Shown here: piece after piece, positions 8,538 through 17,739 of the stretch
How the letters are laid out: every line of letters begins with the position of its first letter
How positions within the stretch are numbered: the stretch's first letter is position 1
Notes under the pieces: model-generated
Told to the model about the DNA's origin: nothing
Database searches by the model: none
What the model saw: the letters and a program-made list of their open reading frames with translations, nothing else
Translations under genes and position numbers: made by a program
From: Thioalkalivibrio paradoxus ARh 1
GTDB lineage: Bacteria > Pseudomonadota > Gammaproteobacteria > Ectothiorhodospirales > Ectothiorhodospiraceae
Direction of reading: 5' to 3'
Assembly: GCF_000227685.2 (NCBI RefSeq)
Contig: NZ_CP007029.1
Coordinates: 462,047-526,046, forward strand
DNA: 64,000 nucleotides

Positions 8538-9833
8538 CTACGTACCGGAATTGTCCGCGTCCGGGAGACTCCAGTCGCGCCATGTGCCATACATCCCAAC
8601 CCGCCGACCCTGGCTGCCGGCGCCGGCCAATGCGAGGGGATCGTAAATAATGGATGGGTTGCCGGAGAACGATTCGGTCACGCCCTCGATGATCATCGAC
8701 CCGAAAAACATTGGAGTACCGTGGACCTGGCTCAGGTTTCCAGTGACGTACAGCACGCCGAAAAACTGAATGTTCCCGGTGGAGCGCAGGTCTCCATCGA
8801 TCACGAGCACCAGGGGGTTTTCTCGGGTGCCGATATCGTCTGACAGGCTGACTGCGCCACCTTCACCATCGATCCAGACGACCTGGCCGCCCATCTCCGG
8901 AAGTTTGTCCACATCGTCCTTGCTGAGCTCGGTGGCGATGTCGGCCTTGTACTCGTCCTTTGGCAGGCCCATGAAGTACTCGAAGAACTGTTCCGGAGTC
9001 AACGAACCCAGCGTGGGGTCGTCTGGAATCACATCACCGCCAGTGCCCATGTGCATGCTGGTTCGGCAAATGTATTCCCGTTCAGGATCGTTGGCTTGCT
9101 GTGATCCACATTGTGCAGGAAGGTTCTCGAGATCGGGTTCGCGGCCATCCGATGGATTGAATTCGGGGTTGCGGGTGAAGGTGTTGCCCGGGTTGCCGGC
9201 AACCTCGAGGGCGCCGCCCGACCAGATGGTGAGATCGTGGAACAGATTGTAAACCCGGGCATTTCCATAGGTATTGGCGGAGCCACGGGACACGAATGGT
9301 GCGTTTGGCTGACCGCCCAGGGAAGGCCCTGCCAGCACCTCCATTTTAGCCAGGCTCCGGGCGGACAGGTCGTCACTCCAGCCACAGGCATAAATGAGAA
9401 CGTGGCGGGTATCGCCCGGGGTGAAATCCGTATGGTTGAACGGGGCGGCATCCCAATGCGCGGGACACGGCGGTGGGCGCTCGGCGCCTGGGTCGCTGGC
9501 GACATCGGTTTCGGGGTGGTCCATTGCGGGTGCCCAGAAGCGGCACCGGTACGGGGGCTGATCCTCGCCGACATCGGGATCGCAGGGAAGGGCGGAAGGA
9601 TCGTTGCCTCCCTGCTGCAGATAGGCAACTGCAGTCTCCAGAGCTGTCTGTGCCGCGGCGGCCGCTTGTTTCGCCCGGACTTCGTTGGCAGCCATGCGCT
9701 GCTCCATGAACGCGGTGTTGGCGGTGAATACCACCATCACCGTCACGGTGAGCAGAATGAAGACTGCAACCAGCAGGGCTGCCGCGCCTGTCGAGCGAGC
9801 GCGGAGCGGGGGCGGGAGGCTGGTTCTACGCAT
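8538..9833 (-). CDS. pilX: PilX-like minor pilin/assembly protein
   Basis: 431 residues. The N-terminal STGAAALLVAVFILLTVTVMVV followed by MEQRMAANEVRAKQAAAAAQTALE is the PilX N-terminal pattern (hydrophobic helix, then amphipathic helix). PilX lacks the classic Glu+5 and primes pilus assembly with other minor pilins. The C-terminal part is longer than the usual 170-200 residues and contains several cysteines. It lies 24 bases upstream of the long pilin gene and 26 bases after pilW, in one operon. Confidence 0.8.
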   Translation of the reverse strand: MRRTSLPPPLRARSTGAAALLVAVFILLTVTVMVVFTANTAFMEQRMAANEVRAKQAAAAAQTALETAVAYLQQGGNDPSALPCDPDVGEDQPPYRCRFWAPAMDHPETDVASDPGAERPPPCPAHWDAAPFNHTDFTPGDTRHVLIYACGWSDDLSARSLAKMEVLAGPSLGGQPNAPFVSRGSANTYGNARVYNLFHDLTIWSGGALEVAGNPGNTFTRNPEFNPSDGREPDLENLPAQCGSQQANDPEREYICRTSMHMGTGGDVIPDDPTLGSLTPEQFFEYFMGLPKDEYKADIATELSKDDVDKLPEMGGQVVWIDGEGGAVSLSDDIGTRENPLVLVIDGDLRSTGNIQFFGVLYVTGNLSQVHGTPMFFGSMIIEGVTESFSGNPSIIYDPLALAGAGSQGRRVGMYGTWRDWSLPDADNSGT

Positions 9834-9859
9834 GTCCGTACTCCGGATAGGGGCGGTTG

Positions 9860-10786
9860 TCAGGGGTCTCGATGACGGTAGATCCGGTTGTTGCGGATCT
9901 TGACCGACTCGACCAGTTCGAGTGTGGCGTCAGGGTCCGTGACATGATGTCCTTCGATGAGCACATTGATCCGCCGGCTTTCCGCCAGAATGTCGCCATC
10001 GTTGACTTCGTATCCGCTGGCGACCGAATCGATGCACGCAGGCGTTACCGAATCAGCCGTGGTGATGCTCCATTCATGATGGTTGTCGTCGGCGTCGACC
10101 GCTGTGGCGTTGAAGCAACGAGAGCCAGTGGTGGAGAAGCGCAGGTCGTCGACCGCCACGACATCGCGGTCCGTCAGGGAGATCCAGTTCGCGTTTCCGG
10201 GGCAGGTAGTGGTTTGCTTGACGGTGGTGTCATCCAGCATCTGGATCTCGTCATTCGAGAGCCGGTACCCGTAGACCCAGGGCGAGTCGGAGTCGGTCAG
10301 AAAGTATTCGTCCGCGGTTGTCCAGCGCCAAGGGGGCGGAGGCGGATCCATCGCTTCGAAAGTCGGTTCGTAACTGAACATGATGCAGGTGCGATCGCTC
10401 AGGATGTTCACGTCGCGGATGCCGCCGGCGGTTGAGTCGCGGTTCGTGAATGGGTTTGGGTTGTCCGGCATCGCGTCCGAGCCGACCCTGATGCGGCCCG
10501 CATGGCCCCAGAACCCGGCCCGTTTCAAGTCATTTACGATGAAATCCATCGCGACCCGCAGTTCCTGGTTCAGGCGAGCTTCACGAACGGTGTGGTTGCT
10601 TCCCGTCAGCGTAACGAGGAATATCGCCAGTACGCCGGCAATCACGATCAAGCCGACGACGATCCCAACCATTAGTTCGACAAGCGTGAAGCCACGTTGC
10701 GCCGCGTGTGCTCGAGCGTGAGCGGTTCCGCTGGCTGCTACGGGTGGATGGGGCTGGTTCCTGATCGTTCCTGGTGACATGGTCAT
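9860..10786 (-). CDS. pilW: PilW-like minor pilin
   Basis: 308 residues. AQRG-FTLVELMVGIVVGL (Gly32 before the cleavage site, Glu37 at +5) is a standard type III/IV prepilin signal. ARLNQELRVAMDFIVNDLKRAGFWG is the conserved PilW segment after the helix. PilW is a minor pilin of the initiation complex at the pilus tip. The 31-residue pre-signal is long, so a start nearer the RG-F site is possible. It is followed by pilX in the same operon, 6 bases after fimT. Confidence 0.85.
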   Translation of the reverse strand: MTMSPGTIRNQPHPPVAASGTAHARAHAAQRGFTLVELMVGIVVGLIVIAGVLAIFLVTLTGSNHTVREARLNQELRVAMDFIVNDLKRAGFWGHAGRIRVGSDAMPDNPNPFTNRDSTAGGIRDVNILSDRTCIMFSYEPTFEAMDPPPPPWRWTTADEYFLTDSDSPWVYGYRLSNDEIQMLDDTTVKQTTTCPGNANWISLTDRDVVAVDDLRFSTTGSRCFNATAVDADDNHHEWSITTADSVTPACIDSVASGYEVNDGDILAESRRINVLIEGHHVTDPDATLELVESVKIRNNRIYRHRDP

Positions 10787-10792
10787 GAATCC

Positions 10793-11416
10793 CTACTCGG
10801 TTTGGATTCGGCCGAGCCGGTTGACGGTAGCAGTGCGGGTACGGCCGCGCGGGGATTCGACTCTGAGTGTCGTATTCTCGCCGGCGGTCACGGTGCCGCG
10901 CACGTAGTTGAACTGGATGCGTGCGGTTTCGACTTCGGGATCGTTGTTGATCAGTAGCTGGATGGAGGGGAACTGGTCGCTGGCGATTCGCTTCACACTC
11001 CTGAACGGTGTTCCGTCGTCGTCATCCACCGCCGCAATCAGCCAGCACGAATCGTCGTCTTCGACAGGTAGGCTGATTGCGGCGCTCTGGCAGTCGCAGC
11101 CGGCCGGGTCCGTGGTGATCCCGAGGCACCAGCCAAGTCCGTCCGCGTCGCCGCGATCGACCACCACGAACATGTCGCGAGATTGCTTGATGGCCTCGGT
11201 GCGAGCGTACTGAATCTGTTCGTAGATACCCTGTGCCGCCCCGGCCAGACGCCGGTTTTCGAGCAGGCTGTTGAGCGCTGGCGCGGCAAGCGTGATCAGG
11301 ATCACCAGCACCGCGATGGTGATCATCAGCTCGATCAGGGTGATTCCGAGGTATGTGCGTGCGGACGCCATCGATCCGTTCCTGGACGAGGGAAGCGGTG
11401 GTTTTGCTGTCACCAT
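10793..11416 (-). CDS. fimT: FimT/GspH-family minor pilin
   Basis: 207 residues with prepilin signal YLG-ITLIELMITIAVLVILITLAAP (Gly24, Glu29). NRRLAGAAQGIYEQIQYARTEAIKQ is the GspH/FimT helix that follows. FimT-type proteins are minor pseudopilins, and some bind DNA during uptake. It is first in the minus-strand pilin operon. An internal ATG at residue 16 (MASARTYLG) would give a more typical leader length. Confidence 0.85.
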   Translation of the reverse strand: MVTAKPPLPSSRNGSMASARTYLGITLIELMITIAVLVILITLAAPALNSLLENRRLAGAAQGIYEQIQYARTEAIKQSRDMFVVVDRGDADGLGWCLGITTDPAGCDCQSAAISLPVEDDDSCWLIAAVDDDDGTPFRSVKRIASDQFPSIQLLINNDPEVETARIQFNYVRGTVTAGENTTLRVESPRGRTRTATVNRLGRIQTE

Positions 11417-11601
11417 GGCCCGAGTATAGTGAGGCGAACACGGCGGCGGCAGCTTCGGGCCTACCGTTCGGCGGTTTTGTCCGACCGGTCGAGGAATGAG
11501 GGATATGAAGCGTCATGGATGTGCTGAAATTCTGGTGTAGGCATCCGAATTCGATGCAGGGCTGGCGGTTGTCCACGAGGCATAGGGCGGGAACGGTGGC
11601 A

Positions 11602-12024
11602 ATGATGCGTACGGCAAGAGGCTTCACGTTGATCGAGCTGATGATCGTGGTCGTGGTGGTGGCAATTCTCGCTGCGATCGCATATCCCAGCTATCTGGAC
11701 TACATACGGAAGTCGAAACGGGCGGATGCACACACGGCGCTGTTGCGCGTGCAGCTCGAGCAGGAGAAGTTCCGGGTCAGCAATCCAGCTTATGCGGCAA
11801 ACATGGATGCGCTTGACGCGTTGGCGGGCTGGAAGTCCGGCGACGTGTTCCTGTCGCCGGACGAGCACTACGAGGTCGATATCGTCGATGGAAGCGCGAG
11901 CGCGACGGCGTTCACCGTCAGGGCTACGGGGCTAGGCACCCAAGTCCAGGATACGGGTTGTACCGAGATCCGTCTCGTGGTTGCGGCAGGCGAGGAGGAT
12001 CGGGAGCCGGCCAACTGCTGGTAG
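11602..12024 (+). CDS. pilE: PilE-like type IV pilin
   Basis: 140 residues from ATG 11602: MMRTARG-FTLIELMIVVVVVAILAAIAYPSYLDYIRKSKRADAH is a canonical short-leader type IVa pilin N-terminus with Glu+5. A C-terminal disulfide pair (TGC...NCW) closes the head. The longer open frame from 11515 is unlikely because pilin leaders of this class are short. Proteins of this kind are PilE minor pilins of the fimT-pilVWX clusters. It is transcribed divergently from fimT, unusual because pilE is often the last gene of the same operon. Confidence 0.85.
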   Translation: MMRTARGFTLIELMIVVVVVAILAAIAYPSYLDYIRKSKRADAHTALLRVQLEQEKFRVSNPAYAANMDALDALAGWKSGDVFLSPDEHYEVDIVDGSASATAFTVRATGLGTQVQDTGCTEIRLVVAAGEEDREPANCW

Positions 12025-12176
12025 TGGCTGACGCTCGACCGCGGGCGGGGGGAGTTCACAAGGGGAGCAGCAATCGGAAGGCGCCGAAGTAGTGGGGTGC
12101 CCGGTTCTCAGGTCTTGCCCGCACCGAGTGCAGCCGCCGAGCTCTCGAACAGACTGATAAGCGGCGCGCCATACGT

Positions 12177-12887
12177 TCAGGGAAGGTCCCGCAATTGGTT
12201 TCGAACCTTGCGTAATTTCCGGCGACTGATGGGCACCGGCTCGAGCCCATCGTGGAAGAGCAGGCGGTGATCGGCTGAGGAACGGTGTTCGATGCCGGCG
12301 ATTGCGTTTTTCACCGCCAGACAAGAGCGGTGAATGCGTAGGAGTTGACTTTGGAAACGCTCTTCCAGTTCATGCAGGCGCAGGTCGACGAATCCCTCCA
12401 ATGACGCTGAGCGTGCGATCACGTAGCCCTGTTCCGCGGCGAAGTAGTCGATTTCGTCCAGGCGGACGAGGCGTTCCAGTCGTCCGATCGTCAGGCGCAG
12501 GAGTGGATTTCTGCCCGCATCCACGTTCCTCCGTTCGGTAGCGCGCTCGAGGGCGCGTTGAAGCCGCTCACGGCGAACCGGTTTCAACACGTAATCGCTT
12601 ACCGCGACGTCGAACGCGCGTACGGCGTGTTCAGCGTGGGCGGTGACCAGCACCACTGGAATGCCGGGATGTTGCTGCTTCATTCGCACGGTGAGCGCGA
12701 GGCCGTCGCTTCCGGGCATCTCGATATCCAGAAGCACGACGTCTGGGTGGCTGTCGCGGCACGCCTGTTCGACCTCATTACCGTGGGCAGCCTCGGAGCA
12801 GACCATGTGCCCCAGTTCCCGAATCAAGTCTCTGAGGCGGGTTCGGGCTAGGGGTTCATCGTCCGCAATCAGAATGCGCAGCTTCAT
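12177..12887 (-). CDS. algR: AlgR-type LytTR response regulator
   Basis: 236 residues. A receiver domain (ILIADDEPLARTRL, phosphoacceptor D54 in VLLDIEMPG, K near VLKPVRR) is followed by a LytTR DNA-binding domain (about 130-236; FQSQLLRIHRSCLAVKNAI). AlgR orthologues control type IV pilus minor-pilin operons and alginate in Pseudomonas, and this gene lies next to such an operon. It is translationally coupled to the sensor gene, with a 32-base overlap. It converges on pilE across 152 bases with no other feature. Confidence 0.9.
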   Translation of the reverse strand: MKLRILIADDEPLARTRLRDLIRELGHMVCSEAAHGNEVEQACRDSHPDVVLLDIEMPGSDGLALTVRMKQQHPGIPVVLVTAHAEHAVRAFDVAVSDYVLKPVRRERLQRALERATERRNVDAGRNPLLRLTIGRLERLVRLDEIDYFAAEQGYVIARSASLEGFVDLRLHELEERFQSQLLRIHRSCLAVKNAIAGIEHRSSADHRLLFHDGLEPVPISRRKLRKVRNQLRDLP

Positions 12888-13929
12888 GGTTGGTGTCGGA
12901 ATTTTCCTGCGTCAGGGGGAGGGTGACCGTTGCCTCGAAGGTGTCGGTCTTGTGCGTCACTTCCACGCGAGCTTTGCTGCCGAAACAGTGCTTCAGGCGC
13001 GCGCGGGCCTCTGCTCCCGCGGTTCCCGTGCCCCGCCCCGTATTCTCGCCGACGGTGTTGCCAATCCGGATCGATACCCAACGGCTGCCGGGCTGCACCT
13101 TGATCCATAGGCACCCGCCCTGGCGTTCCGGCGCGATGCCGTGCTGGATCGCATTTTCCACCAGCGGCAGGAGAACCAAGGATGGTACACGCAGGTTCAG
13201 GGCTGGGTGATCGGGTACGTCCCACTCCAGCAGCAGACGATCTCCGAAGCGGGTCTGCTCGATCGCGAGGTAGGCGTGGACGAGGTCGAGTTCCGTAGCC
13301 AACGGGTGGTCGGCACCGGTCGCGAAGGTGACGCGGAAAAGGTCGGCCAAATCCAAGGTCACTTGCTCCGCCCGCGCGGGATCGGAACGACATAAGCTGG
13401 CAATGGTATTCATGCTGTTGAATAGGAAGTGTGGCCGCACCCGCGCGCGCAAGGCCTGCTCGCGGGCTTGGGCAACCATCCGGGTTTCCTGCTGCCAGGC
13501 CGCGATCAGATAGAAATAACGGGTGGCAATCACGCTCAGCAGGGCTGCAACCGCGATCACCCGCAGCCGGCTGTGGCTGTCTGCGAGCATGACTTGCTCG
13601 GCGCCGAGGTGGACGAGCGCGGTGTTGACTACCGGGAGTAGGGTTGGAAGGCTGACCTGCAGGAGTAGTCCCCGTGTGCGTAGCCAAGATTGGATGGCGC
13701 AAAGCAGCAGCAGGCTGGTGAATGCGACCCACGCCATAAATATCAACACGGGGGCTGCCGTGAGGAGGGGGTCGCCTTCTCTACCTTGCAGCAGCACGAC
13801 CACCAGGGACAGCGGGACTACCAGCATCAAGGTTCGCAAAACCGTTTCGCCCGAGCAGAAGTCCGGCAATACCGGCGTCGCGATGGCCGGTGTTCTCTCG
13901 CCGGTGCGCGTGGTCTCCGATCGCTCCAT
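12856..13929 (-). CDS. algZ: AlgZ/FimS-type sensor histidine kinase
   Basis: 357 residues. Four or so membrane segments (about 30-145) precede a HisKA_7TM/LytS-type kinase: RARVRPHFLFNSMNTIASL carries H167, and LLPLVENAIQHGI is the N box. G-box sequences are weak, as in other AlgZ/FimS proteins. It is the likely partner of the overlapping response regulator, forming the system that controls minor pilin expression and twitching in related bacteria. Confidence 0.88.
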   Translation of the reverse strand: MERSETTRTGERTPAIATPVLPDFCSGETVLRTLMLVVPLSLVVVLLQGREGDPLLTAAPVLIFMAWVAFTSLLLLCAIQSWLRTRGLLLQVSLPTLLPVVNTALVHLGAEQVMLADSHSRLRVIAVAALLSVIATRYFYLIAAWQQETRMVAQAREQALRARVRPHFLFNSMNTIASLCRSDPARAEQVTLDLADLFRVTFATGADHPLATELDLVHAYLAIEQTRFGDRLLLEWDVPDHPALNLRVPSLVLLPLVENAIQHGIAPERQGGCLWIKVQPGSRWVSIRIGNTVGENTGRGTGTAGAEARARLKHCFGSKARVEVTHKTDTFEATVTLPLTQENSDTNHEAAHSDCGR

Positions 13930-14039
13930 GCCCGTTTTCCCCCTGGGGCGCTGTGCGCCTGCGCGCCCGTCCCGTGAATCTAGCGCATTTGCCGCGTTCA
14001 GGCAGGGTGCCGATCCGGATTCCGGGGATGCTGTATCAT

Positions 14040-14054
14040 GGTAGCAACGCTACC
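14040..14054. promoter_or_regulatory. Palindromic operator of DUF3018/mazF module
   Basis: GGTAGC-AAC-GCTACC is a perfect 6-bp inverted repeat, 13 bases before the antitoxin ATG. TATCAT (14034-14039) abuts it as a possible -10 box. GGAG follows at 14055 as the ribosome binding site. It is likely the autoregulatory site. Confidence 0.55.
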
Positions 14055-14067
14055 GGAGTGAGAGCGC

Positions 14068-14280
14068 ATGCACAGCACCACTCAAGACCCGGACAAGTTT
14101 CGACGCTATCGCGAGCGCCTCAAGGCCAAGGGTTTGCGCCAGATTCACCTCTGGGTACCGGATACCGCGAGCCCGCGGTTCCAGCAGGAGCTTCGCCGGC
14201 AACTGGCGTTGGTCGAGGCCAGCACTGAAGACCGCGAAACCCTGGAGTTCATTGAGGCAGCGGCGGATTGGTCGGATTGA
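14068..14280 (+). CDS. MazE-like antitoxin, DUF3018 family
   Basis: A 70-residue DUF3018 protein: KFRRYRERLKAKGLRQIHLWVPDT is the family signature. The tail has the helical acidic segment TEDRETLEFIEAAADW. Members sit directly before MazF/PemK toxins and act as their antitoxins. The stop overlaps the mazF start (TGATG). It is intact, with a palindromic operator upstream. Confidence 0.85.
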   Translation: MHSTTQDPDKFRRYRERLKAKGLRQIHLWVPDTASPRFQQELRRQLALVEASTEDRETLEFIEAAADWSD

Positions 14281-14609
14281 TGCGCCGTGGTGATATCGTG
14301 ACCGTTGCGGCTCCTGGAGCATACGGTAAACCGAGGCCGGCGGTGGTGATCCAGGGGGACTCCCTGAATCAGGCTGACCCGAGTAGCACGATCGTGGCGC
14401 TGATGACCAGTGCACCCGTGGACGCGCCTCTGCTCCGGTTGACGGTTCCGGCGAACGAGGAGACCGGTCTGCGAACGACAAGCCAGGTTCAGGTGAACCG
14501 CATTCTGACCCTGCCTGTAGCCAAGGTGGGGCAGACGATCGGGCGCTTGAACGATCGGCAGATGGTCGAACTGAATCGTTTGCTGGCGGTGGTCATCGGC
14601 TTGACGTGA
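14280..14609 (+). CDS. mazF: MazF/PemK-family endoribonuclease toxin
   Basis: A 109-residue PemK/MazF protein: MRRGDIVTVAAPGAYGKPRPAVVIQ is the conserved first strand and loop with the catalytic Arg. VALMTSAPVDAPLLRLTV and SQVQVNRILTLPVAKVGQ with the downstream helix complete the fold. These toxins cut mRNA at short motifs. ATG 14280 is shared with the antitoxin stop codon. It is complete and apparently functional. Confidence 0.88.
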   Translation: MRRGDIVTVAAPGAYGKPRPAVVIQGDSLNQADPSSTIVALMTSAPVDAPLLRLTVPANEETGLRTTSQVQVNRILTLPVAKVGQTIGRLNDRQMVELNRLLAVVIGLT

Positions 14610-14705
14610 ACTCGGAGTGGGCCGTCCCGGTTGGGTGGTGGGTAGGCGCGACGGTGCTCCATGATCACGGCGATTTCGGGGTCGGACCAAGACAACCCAT
14701 TATGA

Positions 14706-15608
14706 ATGGAGCACGGATTTTCGATGGCAAGTGCGTTGATGCATCGGCTGGATACCCCGGATCTGCTCGATCTGCAGCAGCAGGCGGCGGACGCCGCCGG
14801 GGTTCCGGTGGGTTTTCAGGACCGGAGCAGGGACGGCATTCCCGTTCCCGAGCTGCGGGTCATTCCGGCGGGTGAGTTCGAGATCGGCTCGGACGCTTCC
14901 GAGTACGGCCACAAGGACACCGAGTCGCCACGCCGGTTCGTGCTGATCGAGCGGCCGTTCGCGCTGGGGCGCTATCCGGTGACGAAGGCCGAGTTCGCGG
15001 CCTTTCAGCAGGCGACGGGCTGGGTGCCGCGCCGCGACGTGATCTGGCCGAAGGGTGACCAACAGCCGGTGTTCAACCTGCGCCTCGCCGATGTCGAGGC
15101 CTACCTGGAGTGGCTCAGCGCGCAGGCCGGTCAGCGCTATCGCCTGCCCACCGAGGCCGAGTGGGAGTTCGCGGCGCGCGCGGGCACGCGCACCGCGTTC
15201 GCTTTCGGCGATGCCGTGGGGTGCCGGGACGTGCACTTCAACTCCCTGTTCCCGTACGACGAGCGGCGCGAACGCCGCAAGTGGTACATCCCGTTGTGCA
15301 TTCCGTTGCCGCGCGCGATGGATGTCGGCAGCTTCCCGCCGAACCGCTGGGGCCTGCACGACATGCATGGCAACGTGCAGGAGTTCACGCAGACGCCCTG
15401 GCGGGACAGCCATGCCGACCTGCCGCGCGATGGTGTCTACCGCCGCCGCCCCGACGATGAATGGCTGGTGGTGAAGGGCGGCTCCTGGTTCGATCCCGCG
15501 GTGGCCTGCCGCAGCGCTTCCCGCCGGCGCCGGCACATTACCGAGATGGATACCAACCTGGGGTTCCGCGTGCTGCGCGAACTCCGCTCGGGCACCCGCA
15601 CCCGGTAG
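14706..15608 (+). CDS. Formylglycine-generating-enzyme (SUMF1)-like protein
   Basis: Up to 300 residues. FGE-sulfatase domain from about residue 50: VIPAGEFEIGSDASEYGHKD, then RYPVTKAEFAAFQQATGW, RLPTEAEWEFAARAGTRTAF, NRWGLHDMHGNVQEF and VVKGGSWFD...SRRRRHI...LGFRVLR. The fold is shared by sulfatase-activating enzymes, EgtB and PvdO. The paired copper-binding cysteines of true FGE near the C-terminus are not visible, so sulfatase activation is doubtful. ATG 14724, 12 bases after GGAG, is an alternative start. No sulfatase gene lies nearby. Confidence 0.75.
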   Translation: MEHGFSMASALMHRLDTPDLLDLQQQAADAAGVPVGFQDRSRDGIPVPELRVIPAGEFEIGSDASEYGHKDTESPRRFVLIERPFALGRYPVTKAEFAAFQQATGWVPRRDVIWPKGDQQPVFNLRLADVEAYLEWLSAQAGQRYRLPTEAEWEFAARAGTRTAFAFGDAVGCRDVHFNSLFPYDERRERRKWYIPLCIPLPRAMDVGSFPPNRWGLHDMHGNVQEFTQTPWRDSHADLPRDGVYRRRPDDEWLVVKGGSWFDPAVACRSASRRRRHITEMDTNLGFRVLRELRSGTRTR

Positions 15609-15669
15609 GTCGCGCTGCCTGCGCACCAACGCTGTGAACGATGGATGGGGCCATTGCAGCGCCCGGCGG

Positions 15670-16182
15670 CTATAGCCAGCGGGCGAGCCAGAGCCTGAAG
15701 CGCAGTTCCAGCGGGGGTGCGTAGCCCTGCTTGCGGAAGACGATCTCGCCATCGCGATCGATGATGAACGTGCTGGGCACCGCGCGCACGCCGTAGGTCC
15801 GGGCCAGGTCGCCGCCGGGGTCGTTGACCACTGCCAGCTTGCGCTCCCGCTCGGTCAGGTGCGCCTCCACCTCGGCCTCGCTGCCGGACTGCATCGCGAC
15901 GGTCAGCACCGGGTGGCTGCGGCTCAGGCGCAGAATCTCGCCCTCTTCCAGCCGGCAGATCGGGCACCAGGTGGCCCAGAAGTGCAGCAGCATCGGCTCG
16001 TCTGCGAAGTGGGCGAGGCTGACCGGCGTACCGTCGAGCAACTGCGCTTCGAAGGCCGGGGCGGGTCCTTGTGCCAGATCGCGCGCGATCCAGGCGCGCA
16101 CCAGCAGCACGACCCCGATGACGATCGCGATCTCGAGTACCCAGCGCCAAACGGGGCGGCGTTTCTTGACTGCAGTGTTCAT
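15670..16182 (-). CDS. Membrane-anchored TlpA/ScsD-like thioredoxin
   Basis: 170 residues. One N-terminal membrane anchor (residues 12-32) is followed by a periplasmic thioredoxin fold: LLHFWATWCPICRLEE carries the redox pair C73/C76, and VRAVPSTFIIDRDGEI has the cis-Pro loop. It resembles protein-disulfide oxidoreductases of the TlpA/ScsD type that act in cytochrome c maturation or periplasmic disulfide control. It is monocistronic. The 3' neighbour is convergent, and a composite repeat lies upstream. Confidence 0.8.
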   Translation of the reverse strand: MNTAVKKRRPVWRWVLEIAIVIGVVLLVRAWIARDLAQGPAPAFEAQLLDGTPVSLAHFADEPMLLHFWATWCPICRLEEGEILRLSRSHPVLTVAMQSGSEAEVEAHLTERERKLAVVNDPGGDLARTYGVRAVPSTFIIDRDGEIVFRKQGYAPPLELRFRLWLARWL

Positions 16183-16277
16183 GGTCGCCTCAAGGATGCC
16201 TGGCTATGCCCGGTCCTGACTATCACGAAACCTCCTCAGCCAGGGTGGCACTGCTCTGCGTCGGTCGTCATTGCGAG

Positions 16278-16485
16278 CTTAACGTGAAAGAACCCGCGCG
16301 CGCGTCCGGGGTGACCTGTAGGGCGGAAAAGCGCAGCGTCATCCGCCGCTCGCGGCGTTCGCGCCTCCCCGGCGCCTGCGGCGACCCGGGCGCCGGATGG
16401 CGGATGACGGCCTTCGGCCTTTTCCGCCCTACGCCTACGCCTCTTTCATCATCGGGGGTGGCTGCTGGCCATGACAGTTAGCGTG
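16278..16485 (+). repeat. Composite palindromic repeat, copy C
   Basis: A single unit in the divergent spacer between the thioredoxin gene and nadA. The left end is slightly decayed (CTTAACGTGAAAGAACCC). The core is complete, with a 6-bp duplication (CCTACGCCTACGCC) in the right arm. It is closed by GTTAGCGTG at 16477-16485. Confidence 0.88.
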
Positions 16486-16540
16486 TCCGCGGATCTCCCG
16501 GGCTGGCGACAGGAACGCTGCCGGCGAGCGGGAGTCGTAG

Positions 16541-16561
16541 TATCATGAAACCGTAATGATA
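16541..16561. promoter_or_regulatory. Inverted repeat upstream of nadA
   Basis: TATCAT (16541-16546) and ATGATA (16556-16561) form an inverted repeat with a 9-bp spacer, about 87 bases before the nadA ATG. This could be an operator for an NAD-biosynthesis repressor or overlapping -10 elements. The regulator is not identified. Confidence 0.35.
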
Positions 16562-16647
16562 ATCGCAACCCGGGTTGCCCCGGTCCGGCGATCCGGGAGG
16601 TTTCCGCTCCGCCGGCTGCCGGTGGCGCGTGTGTGCAGAGGATCCCG

Positions 16648-17709
16648 ATGGCACTGGCAGAAGCCACCTACGATGTACCGCGAACCGCGGCGATTACCGC
16701 GGCCCGGCCGCAGCTGGGCGACGCGGAACGCGCGGCGCTGGTGGCGCGCATCAAGCGCCTGCTAAAGGAGCGCGACGCGGTGCTGGTCGCGCATTACTAT
16801 GTCGATTCGTCGCTGCAGCAGGTCGCCGAGGAAACCGGCGGTTGCGTCGCGGATTCGCTCGAGATGGCGCGTTTCGGCAAGGAACACGCGGCGGGCACGC
16901 TGGTCGTGGCGGGCGTGCGCTTCATGGGCGAGACCGCCAAGATCCTCAGCCCGGAGAAGCGCGTGCTGATGCCGACCCTCGAGGCCGAGTGTTCGCTCGA
17001 TCTCGGCTGTCCGGCGGACGCGTTCCAGCGGTTCTGCGAACAACACCCCGGGCGTACGGTGGTGGTGTATTCGAATACCTCGGTTGCGGTGAAGGCGCTG
17101 GCCGATTTCGTGGTGACCTCCAGTATCGCCGTACCGCTGGTGGAACACCTGCGCGACCAGGGAAAGAAGATTCTCTGGGCTCCGGACCGGCATCTGGGCG
17201 ACTACATCCGCCGTGAGACCGGCGCCGACATGATGCTCTGGGAGGGTTCCTGCGTGGTGCACGACGAGTTCCGCTCGCGTGAACTGGAGAATCTGCGCAA
17301 GGCGCATCCGGCGGCGGCGGTGCTGGTGCACCCGGAGTCGCCGCGCGAGGTGATTCTGCAGGCCGACGTGGTCGGTTCCACCAGCCAGTTGATCGCCGCG
17401 GTGCGTGAACGCCGGGAATCGGAATTCATCGTCGCGACCGACAACCGCATTTTCTACAAGATGCAGCAGGCGGCGCCGGGCAAGCGGCTGATCGAGGCCC
17501 CGACCGGAGGCCACAGCGCCACCTGTCACAGCTGCGCGCATTGCCCGTGGATGGCGATGAACGACTTGAGCAGTCTCGCCGATACGCTGGAGCACTGCAG
17601 CCACGAGATCTTCGTCGACGAGGCTGAGCGGGTGAAGGCGCTGACCGCGACGCAGCGCATGCTCGATTTCGCTGCCGCGCACCGCCGCCGCGTCGTCGGC
17701 GACGCGTAG
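16648..17709 (+). CDS. nadA: Quinolinate synthase
   Basis: 353 residues. NadA condenses iminoaspartate with dihydroxyacetone phosphate to quinolinate for de novo NAD synthesis, using a [4Fe-4S] cluster. Cluster cysteines are visible in EAECSLDLG (C115), [11 protein letters not shown] (C202) and the TCHSCAHC segment (about 293-299). [13 protein letters not shown] and FMGETAKIL are family signatures. ATG 16648 follows AGAGGA, so I prefer it to the GTG 15 bases upstream. nadB and nadC are not in the window. Confidence 0.95.
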   Translation: MALAEATYDVPRTAAITAARPQLGDAERAALVARIKRLLKERDAVLVAHYYVDSSLQQVAEETGGCVADSLEMARFGKEHAAGTLVVAGVRFMGETAKILSPEKRVLMPTLEAECSLDLGCPADAFQRFCEQHPGRTVVVYSNTSVAVKALADFVVTSSIAVPLVEHLRDQGKKILWAPDRHLGDYIRRETGADMMLWEGSCVVHDEFRSRELENLRKAHPAAAVLVHPESPREVILQADVVGSTSQLIAAVRERRESEFIVATDNRIFYKMQQAAPGKRLIEAPTGGHSATCHSCAHCPWMAMNDLSSLADTLEHCSHEIFVDEAERVKALTATQRMLDFAAAHRRRVVGDA

Positions 17710-17739
17710 GCCGCACGGGCTTTTCTGGAGTTGTCTGCA

